Assembly (NCBI GenBank): GCA_003049485.1
Contig: PYST01000072.1
Span: 1-64,000, forward strand
Direction of reading: 5' to 3'
DNA length: 64,000 nucleotides
DNA from: Ophioceras dolichostomum
Lineage: Eukaryota > Ascomycota > Sordariomycetes > Magnaporthales > Ophioceraceae
A program made the position numbers and the translations under genes. The notes below the pieces were generated by a model. The model saw only the letters and a program-made list of their open reading frames with translations, searched no databases and had not been told where the DNA came from. Below are positions 11,052-22,067 of this stretch, piece after piece. Each line of letters starts with the position of its first letter. Positions within the stretch are counted from its first letter, which is position 1.

Positions 11052-12650
11052 AAAATATCGACGACGCCGACGACGACGATGACGACTACTATCATAGGAA
11101 TGATTGCACAGACGGGCCATAACGACCTGCCTTAGACTTGGGCCACGCCCCTTTCCCCTGCGGCCGTTCTTGGTTCTGTTCTTTTGACTTTCGGCCCCAC
11201 TAATCCATACACAGAGTTCTTCCCTTGTTTCGTGTTTTGGAAGAAATACTTCAGCCGGGACGATGGTTGAGACGGCTGAGTCCCTTGGTAGCTCCAGAGC
11301 ACTGGCGTTTTTGGATTGATAATTGGCCGGTACGGAACGAACGTACTTCATACGGATACACGACCATTGAATTTCTCTACATGCAACAATCACTCTCACT
11401 GGTCCTCAATCACTCTTGTACACTTACAGCTTTTTCTCACTGGGACCTAACCCGACACTAGAGCCGAGCCCGGCGACGGACTTGGACCTGCTTGCGATGG
11501 ACACATGCGAGGTGATCGTGGGGACTGAGACTGCTCTATGCCGAGATTCTTGGCTGGTTCGTCTCATGATATTTTGCCGCTCATACCCGAACGGCCAGTA
11601 ACACTTGCAGAGATACCTCTACACGGAAAGGATTGGAATACATGGATAGAGACATGCAGCGAAGATCTACTACGTACTCACAAATTTAAGGTTCTTTGGT
11701 TTTCTTGGACTCCAGGCGCAGAATCAAGGGAGCTCGAGGGGAGGTACCTCGCTCGCTTCAATGCAACTTCACATGCTTTAACGAGACCTGGGACCTGACA
11801 GCTGTGATCTGACGATCAGTGATCCCATGCTGTTGTATCACCCGCTTCTAGGGATGTACGTACCTACACTACCCCCAACAATCCCCCTCCATCCAGGGTC
11901 TTCCCGGGCAGGCCGTGGAGAAAAGAGGCGGCGTGAATGAATGGAAACCGATCTTAACCGCCACTAGCATCTACTTGGCTTGTGCGTGATATACTCATTC
12001 TATGTGTGTGGCAGTGCCTCCTTCTCATCCCTCTTTCCCCTGTACAAGAGAATCGAGGTTGCACCGCTCACATGCCCCATCTCACTTTCCAGACCGTCTT
12101 AAAAGCCTGGAATAAGGGGTAATCATAGCGGAGGAGAGGTCTGGTGCCCGGTAGAAGAGCCGCAACGTGAGCTGTGGAGCCCGCTTAGAAGGCCTCGAAC
12201 CGCTGGGGGTTTGGAGGGGTTCTGCTGTGGCCCTGGACCAGGCTCCTGCTGTGCTTGGTGCTCCTTCGCCCAATGAACCCCACCAAAAAGAACCACGGCC
12301 CAATAATCTCCCCTGCAAAACAAGCTCGCCTCGTGCTTCCTGCTTTGGGTACGCACAGGAACAAGCATCTGTCCCACCAACATCCTCCCTCCTCCGTGTT
12401 TACCCAAAAACCACTCTCTCAACTCCGTTCGTTCCATCTTCCCTTATTTCGAGGGGACCCTTCCTTTTAGTCGTTCTATACGGCAGGCCCGCCGGAACAA
12501 GAAAAAGAAGCTACGCGAGAGAGCGCGCGCGCTCGTCTGTTCTAAAAGAGCTTCTTTCATTTGAACAAAACGGTCCCTCCCAATCATCCCCGGAACACTG
12601 AGACAACCTGCAGGCGAAGGCCGACGACCCCCACAGTACAGCCGCCCATC
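11052..12650. other. Spacer between wpl1 and rhb1
   Basis: Gene-free stretch: wpl1 3' UTR on the left and rhb1 promoter and leader on the right. The open frames on both strands (for example 12123-12601) have no recognisable domain or splice support. A 14-bp perfect palindrome (GAGCGCGCGCGCTC) lies at 12521-12534, about 120 bases before the rhb1 ATG. Confidence 0.5.
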
Positions 12651-13791
12651 ATGCCGGTGCAGAAGCAGCGGAAGGTGGCTATCGTTGGAAGCCGCTCGGT
12701 CGGTGAGTTGTGCGATGAGGCGCATTGCTTTGTTTGATTTTCCTTTGTCCAAAAGGCAAGGCTGAAAGCTTTGGGTGGAGGGGTGGGAAAATGGCGAACG
12801 CGTTTGAGAACTGACCGAATCTGCCGGGACGCCCCGAAATCGGAACACACAGGCAAGTCCTCACTGGCCGTGCAATATGTCGACGGCCATTTCGTCGAGA
12901 GCTATTATCCGACGATAGAGAACACTTTCAGTAAGGAGATTCGGTACAAGGGATCGGACTACCTCACTGAGATCATCGACACTGCCGGACAGGTTCGTCG
13001 ACTTCCTTCTTCCCCGGTTCTCGTCGCCCCCCCCCCCCCCCCCCCCCCCNNNNNNNNNNNNNNNNNNNNNNNNNNNNNNNNNNNNNCCCCCCCCCCCCCC
13101 CCCCCCCCCCTGTCCCTCCGGAATGGATGGATGGATGGTGGCGCCTAGACACCACCACCACCTCCCGACCCGCCTGGCTGGTACCCCTTGGCCCAGCTCA
13201 GCCTTGGCTAGACGGCCTCCATGTAGCCTTGCCTCCTTGCTGACCAGAAAATCGTTTGTTCGCCTATTTGCAGGATGAGTACAGCATCTTGAACTCGAAG
13301 CATTTTATTGGAATTCACGGGTACATGATCGTCTACTCGGTGTCCTCGAAGCCGTCTTTTGAGATGGTTCGGACGATACAAAACAAGATCATTCACCATC
13401 TCGTGAGCCTACTCCTTCCTTCTACCTCTCTCTATCTACGCCTTAAGCCAACCTGCCCTGCCCTTCGTCATCTCTCGTTGTTATTGTCGTCAGGAGCTAA
13501 GCTAATTCTTTCTTCTCCTCCTCCTCTTCCGCAACACAACTACAGGGCGTCAACGAGGGAGACGTGCCCATCATGATCGTCGGAAACAAGAGCGACCTGC
13601 GCCCGGAGCAGCGCCAGGTCACCCCCGAGCAGGGCAAGCAGCTCGCGGACGAGATCAAGTGCGGCTGGACAGAGGCGAGCGCTCGCTACAACGAGAACGT
13701 CTCGGCCGCCTTCGAGCAGATGATCGCACGCATCGAGGGGGCCACCGACAGCGGCGAGGCTGTTAGCAACAATCGATGCTGCGTGATGTGA
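12651..13791 (+). CDS. rhb1: Rheb-family small GTPase
   Basis: Ras-superfamily switch acting upstream of TORC1 and amino-acid uptake in fungi. Exons 12651-12702, 12853-12992, 13274-13402 and 13546-13791 give 188 residues. G1 is GSRSVGKS (13-20) with the Rheb hallmark Arg15 where Ras has Gly. Switch I reads YYPTIENTF, G3 is DTAGQ (60-64), G4 is NKSD. The protein ends CCVM (185-188), a CaaX box for farnesylation, so it should be membrane-anchored. Intron 2 (12993-13273) contains an assembly gap flanked by poly-C; coding exons are unaffected. The residue pattern fits Rheb rather than Ras or Rap. Confidence 0.95.
13027..13110. repeat. Poly-C tract with a 37-N gap
   Basis: About 23 C residues (13027-13049), 37 N (13050-13086) and about 24 C (13087-13110) lie inside the second intron of rhb1. 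The gap is most simply an unsequenced middle of one long homopolymer. Its true length is unknown. Confidence 0.9.
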
Positions 13792-15085
13792 AGTTCGCAC
13801 CCCCGAAAACGGATACTTTCCCGAGCGACTCGAGTCTTCCCGCCAACCCACTTTTGGGCGGCGCCACCAACGAGCCGCTGCGGACCCCCTACTACTAATA
13901 CGTTTATTACGAGGGAGAGAGAGAGGCTTTTTGCGCCACATATCTCATCCCCTCTTCCACTTTTCTTGGTCTTCATTGTCTACGGTACCTGTTGGCGTGA
14001 GCGACCACCGCCTCGGTCGATGGTTCCTCGATTGCTCTCGAGCCAGCACTGCTGGGAGCTTTTGTTTGGACTGGGAATTACCAGGTAGCATTGCTGTTTG
14101 CCGTTACGAAGGAACGAGTCTTGGCTATTTCTTTGTCTGTTGTTGTTGTTGTTTCTCGTATCGTTTGCCCAACGGAAGAGGTATGACTAGATGCCCCCAA
14201 GAGAGATGGCGTTCTTATATTGTTAGTTTCCTCGTTAGTTGCTTTGCCTATTTTCTTTCCTACTACTGTGCTCGAGAGAGCATATCTTGTTTTAGTCTCT
14301 GCATTTTCTCATTCTTCGGAAAGCTTCCCATGCCTGATTTCATGAACCGGATCTGAGCTCCTCGGTATGGAGGAACAAGTTCGATCGAGTACTACCACGA
14401 TGTTTCCTGTTCTCTCACTGTGTATCTGCATCGCGTTGCCTTCTCTCTTTGACCTCTCTTGTACTGTATTTAAAACTAGGAGGTTCCTTCATGCATGTCC
14501 ATACAACTTTTGAGGACTCGGTGGCAGAGTGTTATTTCTTTGCGATTCTCAAGACAGCCTTTGGGGAGCTATGATGTCTTTCCAGCCCACATTCGATGCT
14601 TATCGTTATCAAATTCTTCAGACACCCCTGCCGTCTGTGTAAGAGGAGATGTATCTGAGCTTGCCCATCCACCTGGTGAATAGATGCAGAAATAATCCAA
14701 TCATTTTCAGTTCCCGGTCTATATACCCACCTAGTAGCTAATGCTATGCTAGAAAATCCGATTTATTGCTCCACGGTTTTCGTGTGTTGTGTGGTGTGGT
14801 GTTCGATTGACTTCAGGGTCCCTTGCCCGGCTGTGTCACAGCCCGGACGGTGCTCCAATCTGTCTGCCGCGATATTACCCCGCCAAAATATTTTACGACT
14901 TCACAGCCCCTCCAAACCGCCGAAGCAACGCGTCTGACCGCAGGTGGTTTTGGCGAGTGAGTCAACAACAACCACCGCATCACATCACACGCGCTACAAA
15001 TAAAGCCACGTCTAGCGATCTACGTTCGCAAGAATTCGAAAGAGTCGCCAATTGAGCTCTCAACGCGTGCAATCGAAAAGAAATC
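13792..15085. promoter_or_regulatory. rhb1 3' region and ses1 promoter
   Basis: No supported gene. The left part is T-rich and pyrimidine-rich, typical of a fungal 3' UTR. The right part is the seryl-tRNA synthetase promoter and contains one perfect TGAGTCA (14958-14964), listed separately. Confidence 0.5.
14958..14964. promoter_or_regulatory. Gcn4/CPC1-type site (TGAGTCA) before ses1
   Basis: Perfect match to the general amino-acid-control heptamer TGA(C/G)TCA, 122 bases upstream of the seryl-tRNA synthetase ATG. CPC1/Gcn4 targets in fungi include amino-acid biosynthesis and aminoacyl-tRNA synthetase genes. Binding is inferred, not shown. Confidence 0.5.
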
Positions 15086-17260
15086 ATGGTTCTAGACGTG
15101 AAGGACTTCATCACGGACCAGGGCGGCAACCCTGAGGCAATCAGGGAGTCGCAGCGTCGTCGCCATGCCCCGGTCGAGGCCGTGGACGAGGTCATCGCCA
15201 TGTTTGAGGACAGCAAACGAGGTTGGTTTGCGCCCTTTCTTTCGCGATCAGACCATTGGGCTGTCTCCCCCTTCTGGCGTTGTACTGACCCGCGGTCATG
15301 CTCCATCCCTTAGCCAACTACGCCGTCCAGACGATAAAAACGAAGATCAACGAAGTGCAGAAGCGTATCGGGGCCAAGAAGAAGGCAAAGGAGAACGCCG
15401 ATGCGGAGTTAGAGGAGAAGAAGGCCCTGGAGCAGGAGAAGAAGACGCTAGAAGAGGTAGCCGCCGAGAAGGAGAAGCTTCTCAACGCGAAGCTCCCCAC
15501 CATCGGCAACATCGTCCACGACTCGGTCCCCGTCAGCGACAACGAGGACAACAACGAGGTGCAGCGGACATGGGCTCCGGAAGGTGTGACGGTCGAGAAG
15601 CGCGAGTGCCTCAGCCACCACGAGGTGCTCACACGACTGGATGGATACGACCCGGACCGTGGGACGAAGGCCATCGGTCATCGAGGCTACTTCCTGCGGA
15701 ACTGGTGAGTTGAGGTTGCCTCACTGGGTCTTCATTTCTCGCGACGTCCCCGCCGCTGCTACCGTTCTTTGCTGACCGGATTGGGTTCAACCAACAACAG
15801 GGGCGTGTTCCTGAACCAAGCGATCATCAACTACGGCATCGAATTCCTCATGAACAAGGGCTTCACCGCGCTCCAGCCCCCATTCTTCCTCCTGAAGGAC
15901 CAGATGTCGAAGACGGCACAGCTGGAGCAGTTCGACGAGGGTATGCAACAGTGGAAACAAAACTGTCGCTTTCTTAGAGGCTAGTCGTGATGAAGTTTGC
16001 TGACGGCGATGTTTGGAACAGAGCTCTACAAGGTCGTTGACGGCGAGGCGGACAAATACCTCATCGCCACCTCGGAGCAGCCCATCTCGGTCTACCACGC
16101 CAACGAGTGGCTTCTGCCTCAAGATCTCCCCCTCAGGTACGCTGGATACAGCACGTGTTTCCGGAAGGAGGCCGGCGGCCATGGACGAGATGTCTGGGGC
16201 ACATTCCGCGTACACCAGTTTGAGAAGGTTGAGCAGTTCTGCATTAGTACGTCTCTGGCTGCTCCCCTTCCGTTTTGTCATGATTAACAGGCTCGGTGTC
16301 GCTGACAACATTGCAGCCGAACCCGAAAAGTCATGGGAGATGTTCGATGAGATGATCGCAAACTCGGAGGAGTTCTATAAAGGCCTCGGCCTGCCCTAGT
16401 AAGTCTGATGTCTCTAGAAGCTCGGCAAGGAGTGCCATGCCAAGCGATTACGGAGAGCTGTTAATAACCGCGATGCTTCCCGTCTCCAGCCGTGTCGTTG
16501 CGATCGTCTCGGGAGCTCTCAACAACGCCGCGGCGAAGAAGTACGATCTTGAAGGTACGGCTCTGCTCAAGGAACATCCACCCTTTGAAACAGAGGGTTT
16601 GTAGCTGACTAGCCATCCTCCCGCTCATAGCGTGGTTCCCACACCAAGGAGAGTACAAGGAGCTAGTCTCCTGCTCCAACTGCGTAAGTAGAAGCAGCGT
16701 CTAGACACCATTGTTGGTCTAGGTTAGCTCAAAGAAATGAGGTGCTGACTTCCAAAATAGACAGATTACCAGTCGAGATCGCTGGAAATCCGGTTCGGCA
16801 CCAAGACGGCGACGTCTGTCAAGAAAAACTATGTTCACTGTCTCAACTCGACGCTAACAGCCACGTCGAGGACGATGTGCTGCCTGCTCGAGAACTACCA
16901 AACAGAAGATGTAAGCGTCACTCCCTTCTTTATTTGCTCACCATAAATAAAGGGATGAATCTCAAGTATGTTGTGCTCACGAATGCGACTGTTGGTATCA
17001 CTCAGGGTTTCAAAGTCCCGGAGCCGCTTCGGAAGTACCTCCCCGGCGCGCCCGAGTTCATCCCCTTCGTCAAGGAGCTGCCCAAGGACATCGCGGCGCA
17101 GGCCAAGGCGCTCAAGGACGCGAAGGAGGCCAGCAAGGCGGGCAAGGGAGGCAAAGGTGGTGGCGGCGGCGGCGCGAAGCAGAAGATTGCTGCCGCTGCC
17201 GATGCCGTCTCCGGGGCCGTCTCGGCTGTCGCTGATAAGCTGGGTGATACCAAGGTCTAG
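15086..17260 (+). CDS. ses1: Cytosolic seryl-tRNA synthetase
   Basis: Class II synthetase charging tRNA-Ser (and tRNA-Sec where present) with serine. Nine exons: 15086-15221, 15314-15704, 15801-15940, 16022-16246, 16317-16398, 16490-16554, 16631-16683, 16761-16910 and 17006-17260; 498 residues. The N-terminal arm is a long helical hairpin (KINEVQKRIGAKKKAKENAD and following, about 55-115) that contacts the tRNA. The core has TSEQP (239-243), motif 2 FRKEAG (269-274) with the HQFEKVE loop, and motif 3 near the LTATSRTMCCLLENYQ stretch. The C-terminus GFKVPEPLRKYLPG is followed by a Lys/Ala/Gly-rich tail with seven Gly in a row, as in other eukaryotic cytosolic enzymes. No mitochondrial presequence is seen. 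Confidence 0.95.
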
Positions 17261-17652
17261 CTAGTTTGACTAGACCTGGTGAGTGAGGGCGGAGAGAAGG
17301 GCTGCAGTTTTGGTTCATGTGACGGCAAGAGACAATGTGGAAAAGAAAATGGAGTTTGTGTGAAATATCGTGTGGGTTGTTGCTGCTCTATCTCACTTCT
17401 TTGCTGTTTCGTTGACTCGAAGCCCGTATACATCATAAACCTAGCAGAAGATCTGAGCTATTGTGTGGCTATCCCTTGTCTCAGTGTGCTGTTAATTCCC
17501 TAGTCCTCCCTATTGCGGCCCGAGAATGGGAAGAAGAGGGAATAAAAAAGACAACAACTGTGGAGGGAGAGGTTGTCCAGGAGAATGAAGACAAAAAAAA
17601 CAAGGGGTGGCAACTCAGCGCACATGAAAAATTAAAAGCAAAAAAGGAAGAT
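17261..17652. other. ses1 3' region
   Basis: No gene; ses1 3' UTR followed by the terminator side of the minus-strand tRNA gene. Short open frames here have no recognisable content. Confidence 0.5.
17640..17645 (-). terminator. Pol III terminator of tRNA-Tyr
   Basis: Read on the minus strand this is a run of six T residues, eight bases past the tRNA 3' end. That is the standard RNA polymerase III stop. Confidence 0.75.
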
Positions 17653-17653
17653 T

Positions 17654-17741
17654 TCGGAACTACCAGAATCGAACTGGTGACCTGTGGATGACAATTATTG
17701 CAATTACAGTCCAATGTGATAGCCAACTACACCAAGTTCCG
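17654..17741 (-). tRNA. tRNA-Tyr(GUA) with a 14-nt intron
   Basis: The gene folds as a cloverleaf on the minus strand. The acceptor stem CGGAACT pairs with AGTTCCG, giving the C1-G72 pair that is the tRNA-Tyr identity element in eukaryotes, with discriminator A at 17654. The T arm is ACCAG-TTCGATT-CTGGT. The anticodon loop reads CTGTAA then A, with anticodon GTA. A 14-nt intron (TTGCAATAATTGTC) sits one base 3' of the anticodon, the canonical eukaryotic position; nuclear tRNA-Tyr genes normally carry such an intron. The outermost anticodon-stem pair appears to be a T-C mismatch, a small oddity. It is nuclear-type and followed by a T6 terminator. Confidence 0.93.
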
Positions 17742-18976
17742 TTTTGAGTTAAGCGACAGGCGTCTCTGCAGCCTTATAAACGCAGCGTGGGGCAGATGCA
17801 ACTGGTCGTGCACTTAGGTGGAGCGGCTTAGTGGTTACTCGGAGTTGCCTGGAGTCCCAACAGATCGAGTCCGCTGCAGAACATCTCATCTGAGCTCGAT
17901 GCACTGTCTTTATTGGACGGGAGGGGGATGCCTTATCTTTTCTGACGGCACCACCTGTAGTGAATGGCTATGCACTGAGCTGAAGCCTGCGCCAGCACAG
18001 CTTCTGGGGCGCCCCGTTTTGGGGTTCGGGTCATCCCCGCCAGTTGCCTGCTTGCCCTGCCTGCCTTCCTTCTTTGGTTCCTTCCTCGAGCGCCCCAGCC
18101 CAACCTGGTAAACCTGGCGATTTAGCTGAGGCACGGTGCCCTTACAGTACCTAACCTAACCTATTCGCGCTGGTTCGAGTCCCCCCATCCCAGCCCACGT
18201 CCTCGATCAAGGTCATCAATCAATCACTCAGTGCTGCTGCAACTCACCTCAGCTACTCATTCGCCTACCTTGTAGGAGCCCGCTAACGTCCGAGGCGGCG
18301 GCGGCGGCGGATTTGCGCGGGGAAACCGAATTCAATTGTCGGTACCGTTCGCAACGCACCTCAGATCACACCCCCCCAACTGGAGGAAGTCACTCACTCA
18401 ACCTCACCTTTCGTTCAACGCTCAATGAGTGAATCACTTCGAGTTCGGTGACTGCCCCCATCGCAGGCTTCCAGTTAGAGAAATTATTTTTGTTAAAGAA
18501 ACAAGCAGAGCCATTCGTTCCTCTCGTTTATCTTGTGGGATTTTCCTTCATTCCTTGTAGCATCACATCATGTCCTCCTATTGAGCCACCCATAGCCCAT
18601 CGTTCGTTCAGTGAGAGAGAGGGGGTGGCTTGACTTGGCCATTTGTGGACTTACTAAAACCAAAAGGACCAGCGGCTGATCGAGGCCAAGAGAAAGAGAG
18701 GAGAGAGGGGAAAAGAAGAAGGAAATCAGACCGACAGACAGAACCGAAGGCCGACAGCTTCTGAAACCAAACCTTTTCGGAGCACTGATTCTGGGTACCT
18801 GGATCGTCCTGGTGGAAAAGAGAGGTTTTGTCGGGACCGACGGTCGAGCGTGGAGTTGCTGCATGAGCAGGTGGCAGAGCTTTTTGGAAGCTGCTGCTGC
18901 AGACCTAGAAGCAGATTGAAGCCCAGAAGCCCCAGCAAGCCCGCCGCCGGTGCCGCCGCCGCCCGCGCCGCTTCTC
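17742..18976. promoter_or_regulatory. Spacer and promoter of the C78 peptidase gene
   Basis: No supported gene. The region contains several near-matches to the amino-acid-control heptamer (TCACTCA and TGAGTGA around 18390-18435), none perfect. A stop-free frame runs a little upstream of the chosen start of the next gene, but begins without ATG. Confidence 0.4.
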
Positions 18977-21362
18977 ATGTCACTACCACCAGGCGAAGAG
19001 GAGGAGCTCCTGGCCTGCCCGTTTTGCGGGTACAGGGCCGTGGAGTACGACTTGATTCTGGTAGGTGATTTTTCGGATCGTTCCAACTACCCCCGCTGGG
19101 TTTTGCTCTTCCTTAAACTCATCCTCCTCTTCCTCCTTCTGCTCCTCCTCCTCCACCTCCACCTCCTCCTCCCACGGGCTACAAGTGCGAGCCATGCACT
19201 ATCGTTTCTGCCCCTCTCTTCAAGTCTCGCTTACTCCACCACTTCTTCCCCCATCTTCATATTCACCCTACTAAGTGCTCTTGAGGCTTCATGCCTTGAG
19301 AGGACTCGGCACTTCCGCAAATATGCCTGGACTCTTACTTATTAATACTAATATGTTTATGCGCTTCCGGCAGCATATCGAGGAGAGGCACTCTGAGGGC
19401 GACTCGCCGTTCGTGCCGAGGACGGACCAGGGGTCGTCGGGTCTCCTGCCCGGCCGGTCTGCAAGCAGCAGCGGTGGCTTCATCCTAGGCGATGCTACCG
19501 ACCCTGGAACCCCGGATGTCCAGTACGTCGAGTGCCCCGTCGATGGATGCGGCGAGGTCGTGCTGGCGGACGAGCTGGGCTACCACATCGATCTCCACGC
19601 TCAAGAGGAGGGCATCGACGAGGTAGATTCCGTCCGTCTTCAGCCATCACCCACGCTAGTTGGCACTAGCAGCAGTACTAGCCACAGTCCGGTCATGGTC
19701 CCCCCGCTGGTGGTTGCTGGCTCTTCGCCGACGCAAGCTCGGTCGTCCCGCTCCACACATCACCACAGCAGTCACCATCACAGCAGTCACCAGAGTAGTA
19801 GTCATGACCGCGACCGCGACCGAGATCGTGATAGGAGCCATCGCCACCACCACGGCAGCTCCCGCTCTGGCACGACGTCTTCCAATGGCCGCGACCAGAT
19901 GAACTCGCGCTCGACCATTCTCGGGTGGAGGGAACTGCTGAACATGCCGTCCTCTTCATCCTCATCTCGACGGCGCCAACACCAGCACCACCACGACAAG
20001 AAGGCTGGCAGCAGCAGCCGCGAAGCCCCCGGTTCGCCCGGAACCTATAGCGACGGATCGGCGTCATCGTACACGATGTCCCCTCACCCCCAGCTTCCCA
20101 GTCCCCATCCGACCCCTTCCTCATCCGCGGCGCATAGGAAGCGCCTCGGAAAGGCCGAACTGGGCAAGTACGCGCACGAGCACCGCATGCCGGACTGGCT
20201 TATCGCGCACTTGCAGAAGGGAGGTGAGGTGAAGGCGTCGGGGATCCTTCCCGTCCTCGAACAGCTCCTCGAGCAGAGCCCGTCGACGAAGTGGGCCTTC
20301 CTCTGCCACCCGGGGGTGCAGCACGTGTCCAAACTTAAGAAGGAGGGCGGGTTCTGCGGCTACCGCAACATCCAGATGATGACGTCGTACATCAACTGCG
20401 TGCGTTTCCAGGGGCACGAGGCGTTCGACGGCCAGATACCGTCGATATTCCAGATCCAGGACTTCATCGAGGACGCCTGGGACAAGGGCATCAACGCCCA
20501 GGGCCGCGTCGAGACGGGCGGTGTGAGGGGCACGCGCAAGTACATCGGCACGCCCGAGGCCCAGGCGGTGTTTTGCAGTCTGGACGTTCCCTGTGAGGCG
20601 CAGGGGTTCAAGAACAGGGAGCCCGGGAAGTCGGAGACGCGGCTGTTGCAGGACGTGGAGCGGTATTTCCAGTCGGGAGACTTTGACCCGGAGTACAAGG
20701 TTCGGCGGACGAATCTGCCTCCTATTTACTTTCAACATGCCGGTAAGTTTTTCTCCGAGCTTCGGACGTAGGTAGAGTCACCGAGATCGTTGAGGATCGT
20801 TGACTAACTTGCCCTCTCAACACCCCCGTTACTCCTCCTCTTAGGACACTCCATGACCATCGTCGGCATAGAGCGCCTCAAGGGCGGCCACACGAACCTC
20901 CTCGTGTTCGACCCTATGTTCCGCGACTCGAGCTCCATCACGAAGCTGGTCGGCCGCGAGTTCGAGCACCGCTTCCCGGACCTGGCTCTGAAGCCGTACC
21001 GCCGGGGCAACAAGTACCTGCGGAAGTACCGCGAGTTCGAGGTACTGAGGTTAGTCACAGTCACAGTCACCACGCCTAGACCCTCTCCCATGGGCGGCGG
21101 CATTATCTCCAACATTTTTAGCTGCGGCATCCGGGACTGGATGAGGAGCCTTTGGCGTGCACGATGGAATAGCTTACGCCGTTGCAATATGCCTCCGGGT
21201 TGGACCAACACCAACAACAATAACAGATTGCGACCGCCGCCTACGTCGTCTCCGACGACTTCTTCTCCTTCTCTGACGGTCGGGTCGTCATCGGCCGGGG
21301 TCGCGTCTCAGCTGCAGCAACAGCAGCAGCAGCAACAGCAGTCGGGACAACAGACGCCGTAG
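18977..21362 (+). CDS. zup1: ZUP1/C78-family deubiquitinase with zinc fingers
   Basis: Papain-fold C78 peptidase; characterised animal ZUP1 and yeast Mug105 cleave K63-linked ubiquitin chains. Exons 18977-19060, 19374-20742 and 20845-21362 give 656 residues. The first zinc finger is split by intron 1: CPFC near residue 14, then HIEERH. A second finger follows (CPVDGC...HIDLH). A long Ser/His/Asp-Arg linker (HHSSHHHSSHQSS, DRDRDRDRD) leads to the peptidase. Catalytic residues are Cys356 in EGGFCGYRNIQM, His486 in HAGHSMTIVG and Asp507 in VFDPMF; their spacing matches the human C360/H491/D512 triad closely. The C-terminus is low complexity with a CAG-encoded poly-Gln run. A stop-free 177-nt segment at 21050-21226 has GT-AG ends and may be an intron. 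Family call firm, 3' end less so. Confidence 0.85.
21309..21342. repeat. CAG/CAA repeat encoding poly-Gln
   Basis: Interrupted CAG/CAA triplet tract near the 3' end of the C78 peptidase reading frame, encoding nine Gln in the frame used. A similar CAG tract lies outside coding sequence at about 22017-22040. Confidence 0.75.
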
Positions 21363-22067
21363 CGAGGCCGCCTGCTGCCCCCGCAGTACTCTGCACCGAC
21401 AAAGAAGCCGAAGCGACGCGAGGAGCGACGCCTCGTCTTCGAACGAGGGGAGTGGTAAACTAACTAATACGAACGAGCGTGTAGAAACACACACAAACGG
21501 AGATGAATGACACTCTCTCGATGTGGGTGTCCGTGTTCACAGAATTTCCCCCTCTCCCCTTCCCTTCTACAGCGCGAGCGGAGGGGAAAGCGTTCAGTTG
21601 GTTTCCGTGACAGGACCAACAACCAGCGAAAACATTCTTCGTCCGCAGCTTGGAATGAGGGAGGTTGTTAATATCGACTACGATAATTGAGCCTTGCTTT
21701 TCCCCCACAATATCTATTTTTTTCCCTCTCGTTTGGTCTCTTTGAGTGGTGGTCCTGTACTTCATCCCAATGGCTGCTTTCCTTGTTCTTGTCTGTCTGT
21801 CTATTATTTTCGTGTTTTTATCTGAGCATTCATGCCGAGCAAACAAAGCAAGCGAGATGTTTTGGTCTTTTCTTTATCACCCCTTCTGTTCTCTCTGTAT
21901 CTTTTCAACCTCTGTTTCGCTAGCGAAGTCGTATGTCGCTTAATACCAACTCTCAAGATACCGACCACAACTCATGCATCTATCCGTTTGCGTCTTCTCT
22001 CTCTCTCTCTGTAACCAGCAGCAGCAGCAGCAGCAACAGCAGTACCAACGTCCTTTGCTACTGCTAC
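21363..22067. other. Convergent 3' region zup1/ham1
   Basis: Between two genes that end toward each other, so probably both 3' UTRs. It is T-rich and C/T-rich, with a CAG-type microsatellite at about 22017-22040 just beyond the ham1 stop. No gene seen. Confidence 0.5.

Noticed and set aside
12521..12534. GAGCGCGCGCGCTC palindrome before rhb1
   Set aside because: A simple alternating GC run; self-complementarity follows from the low complexity.
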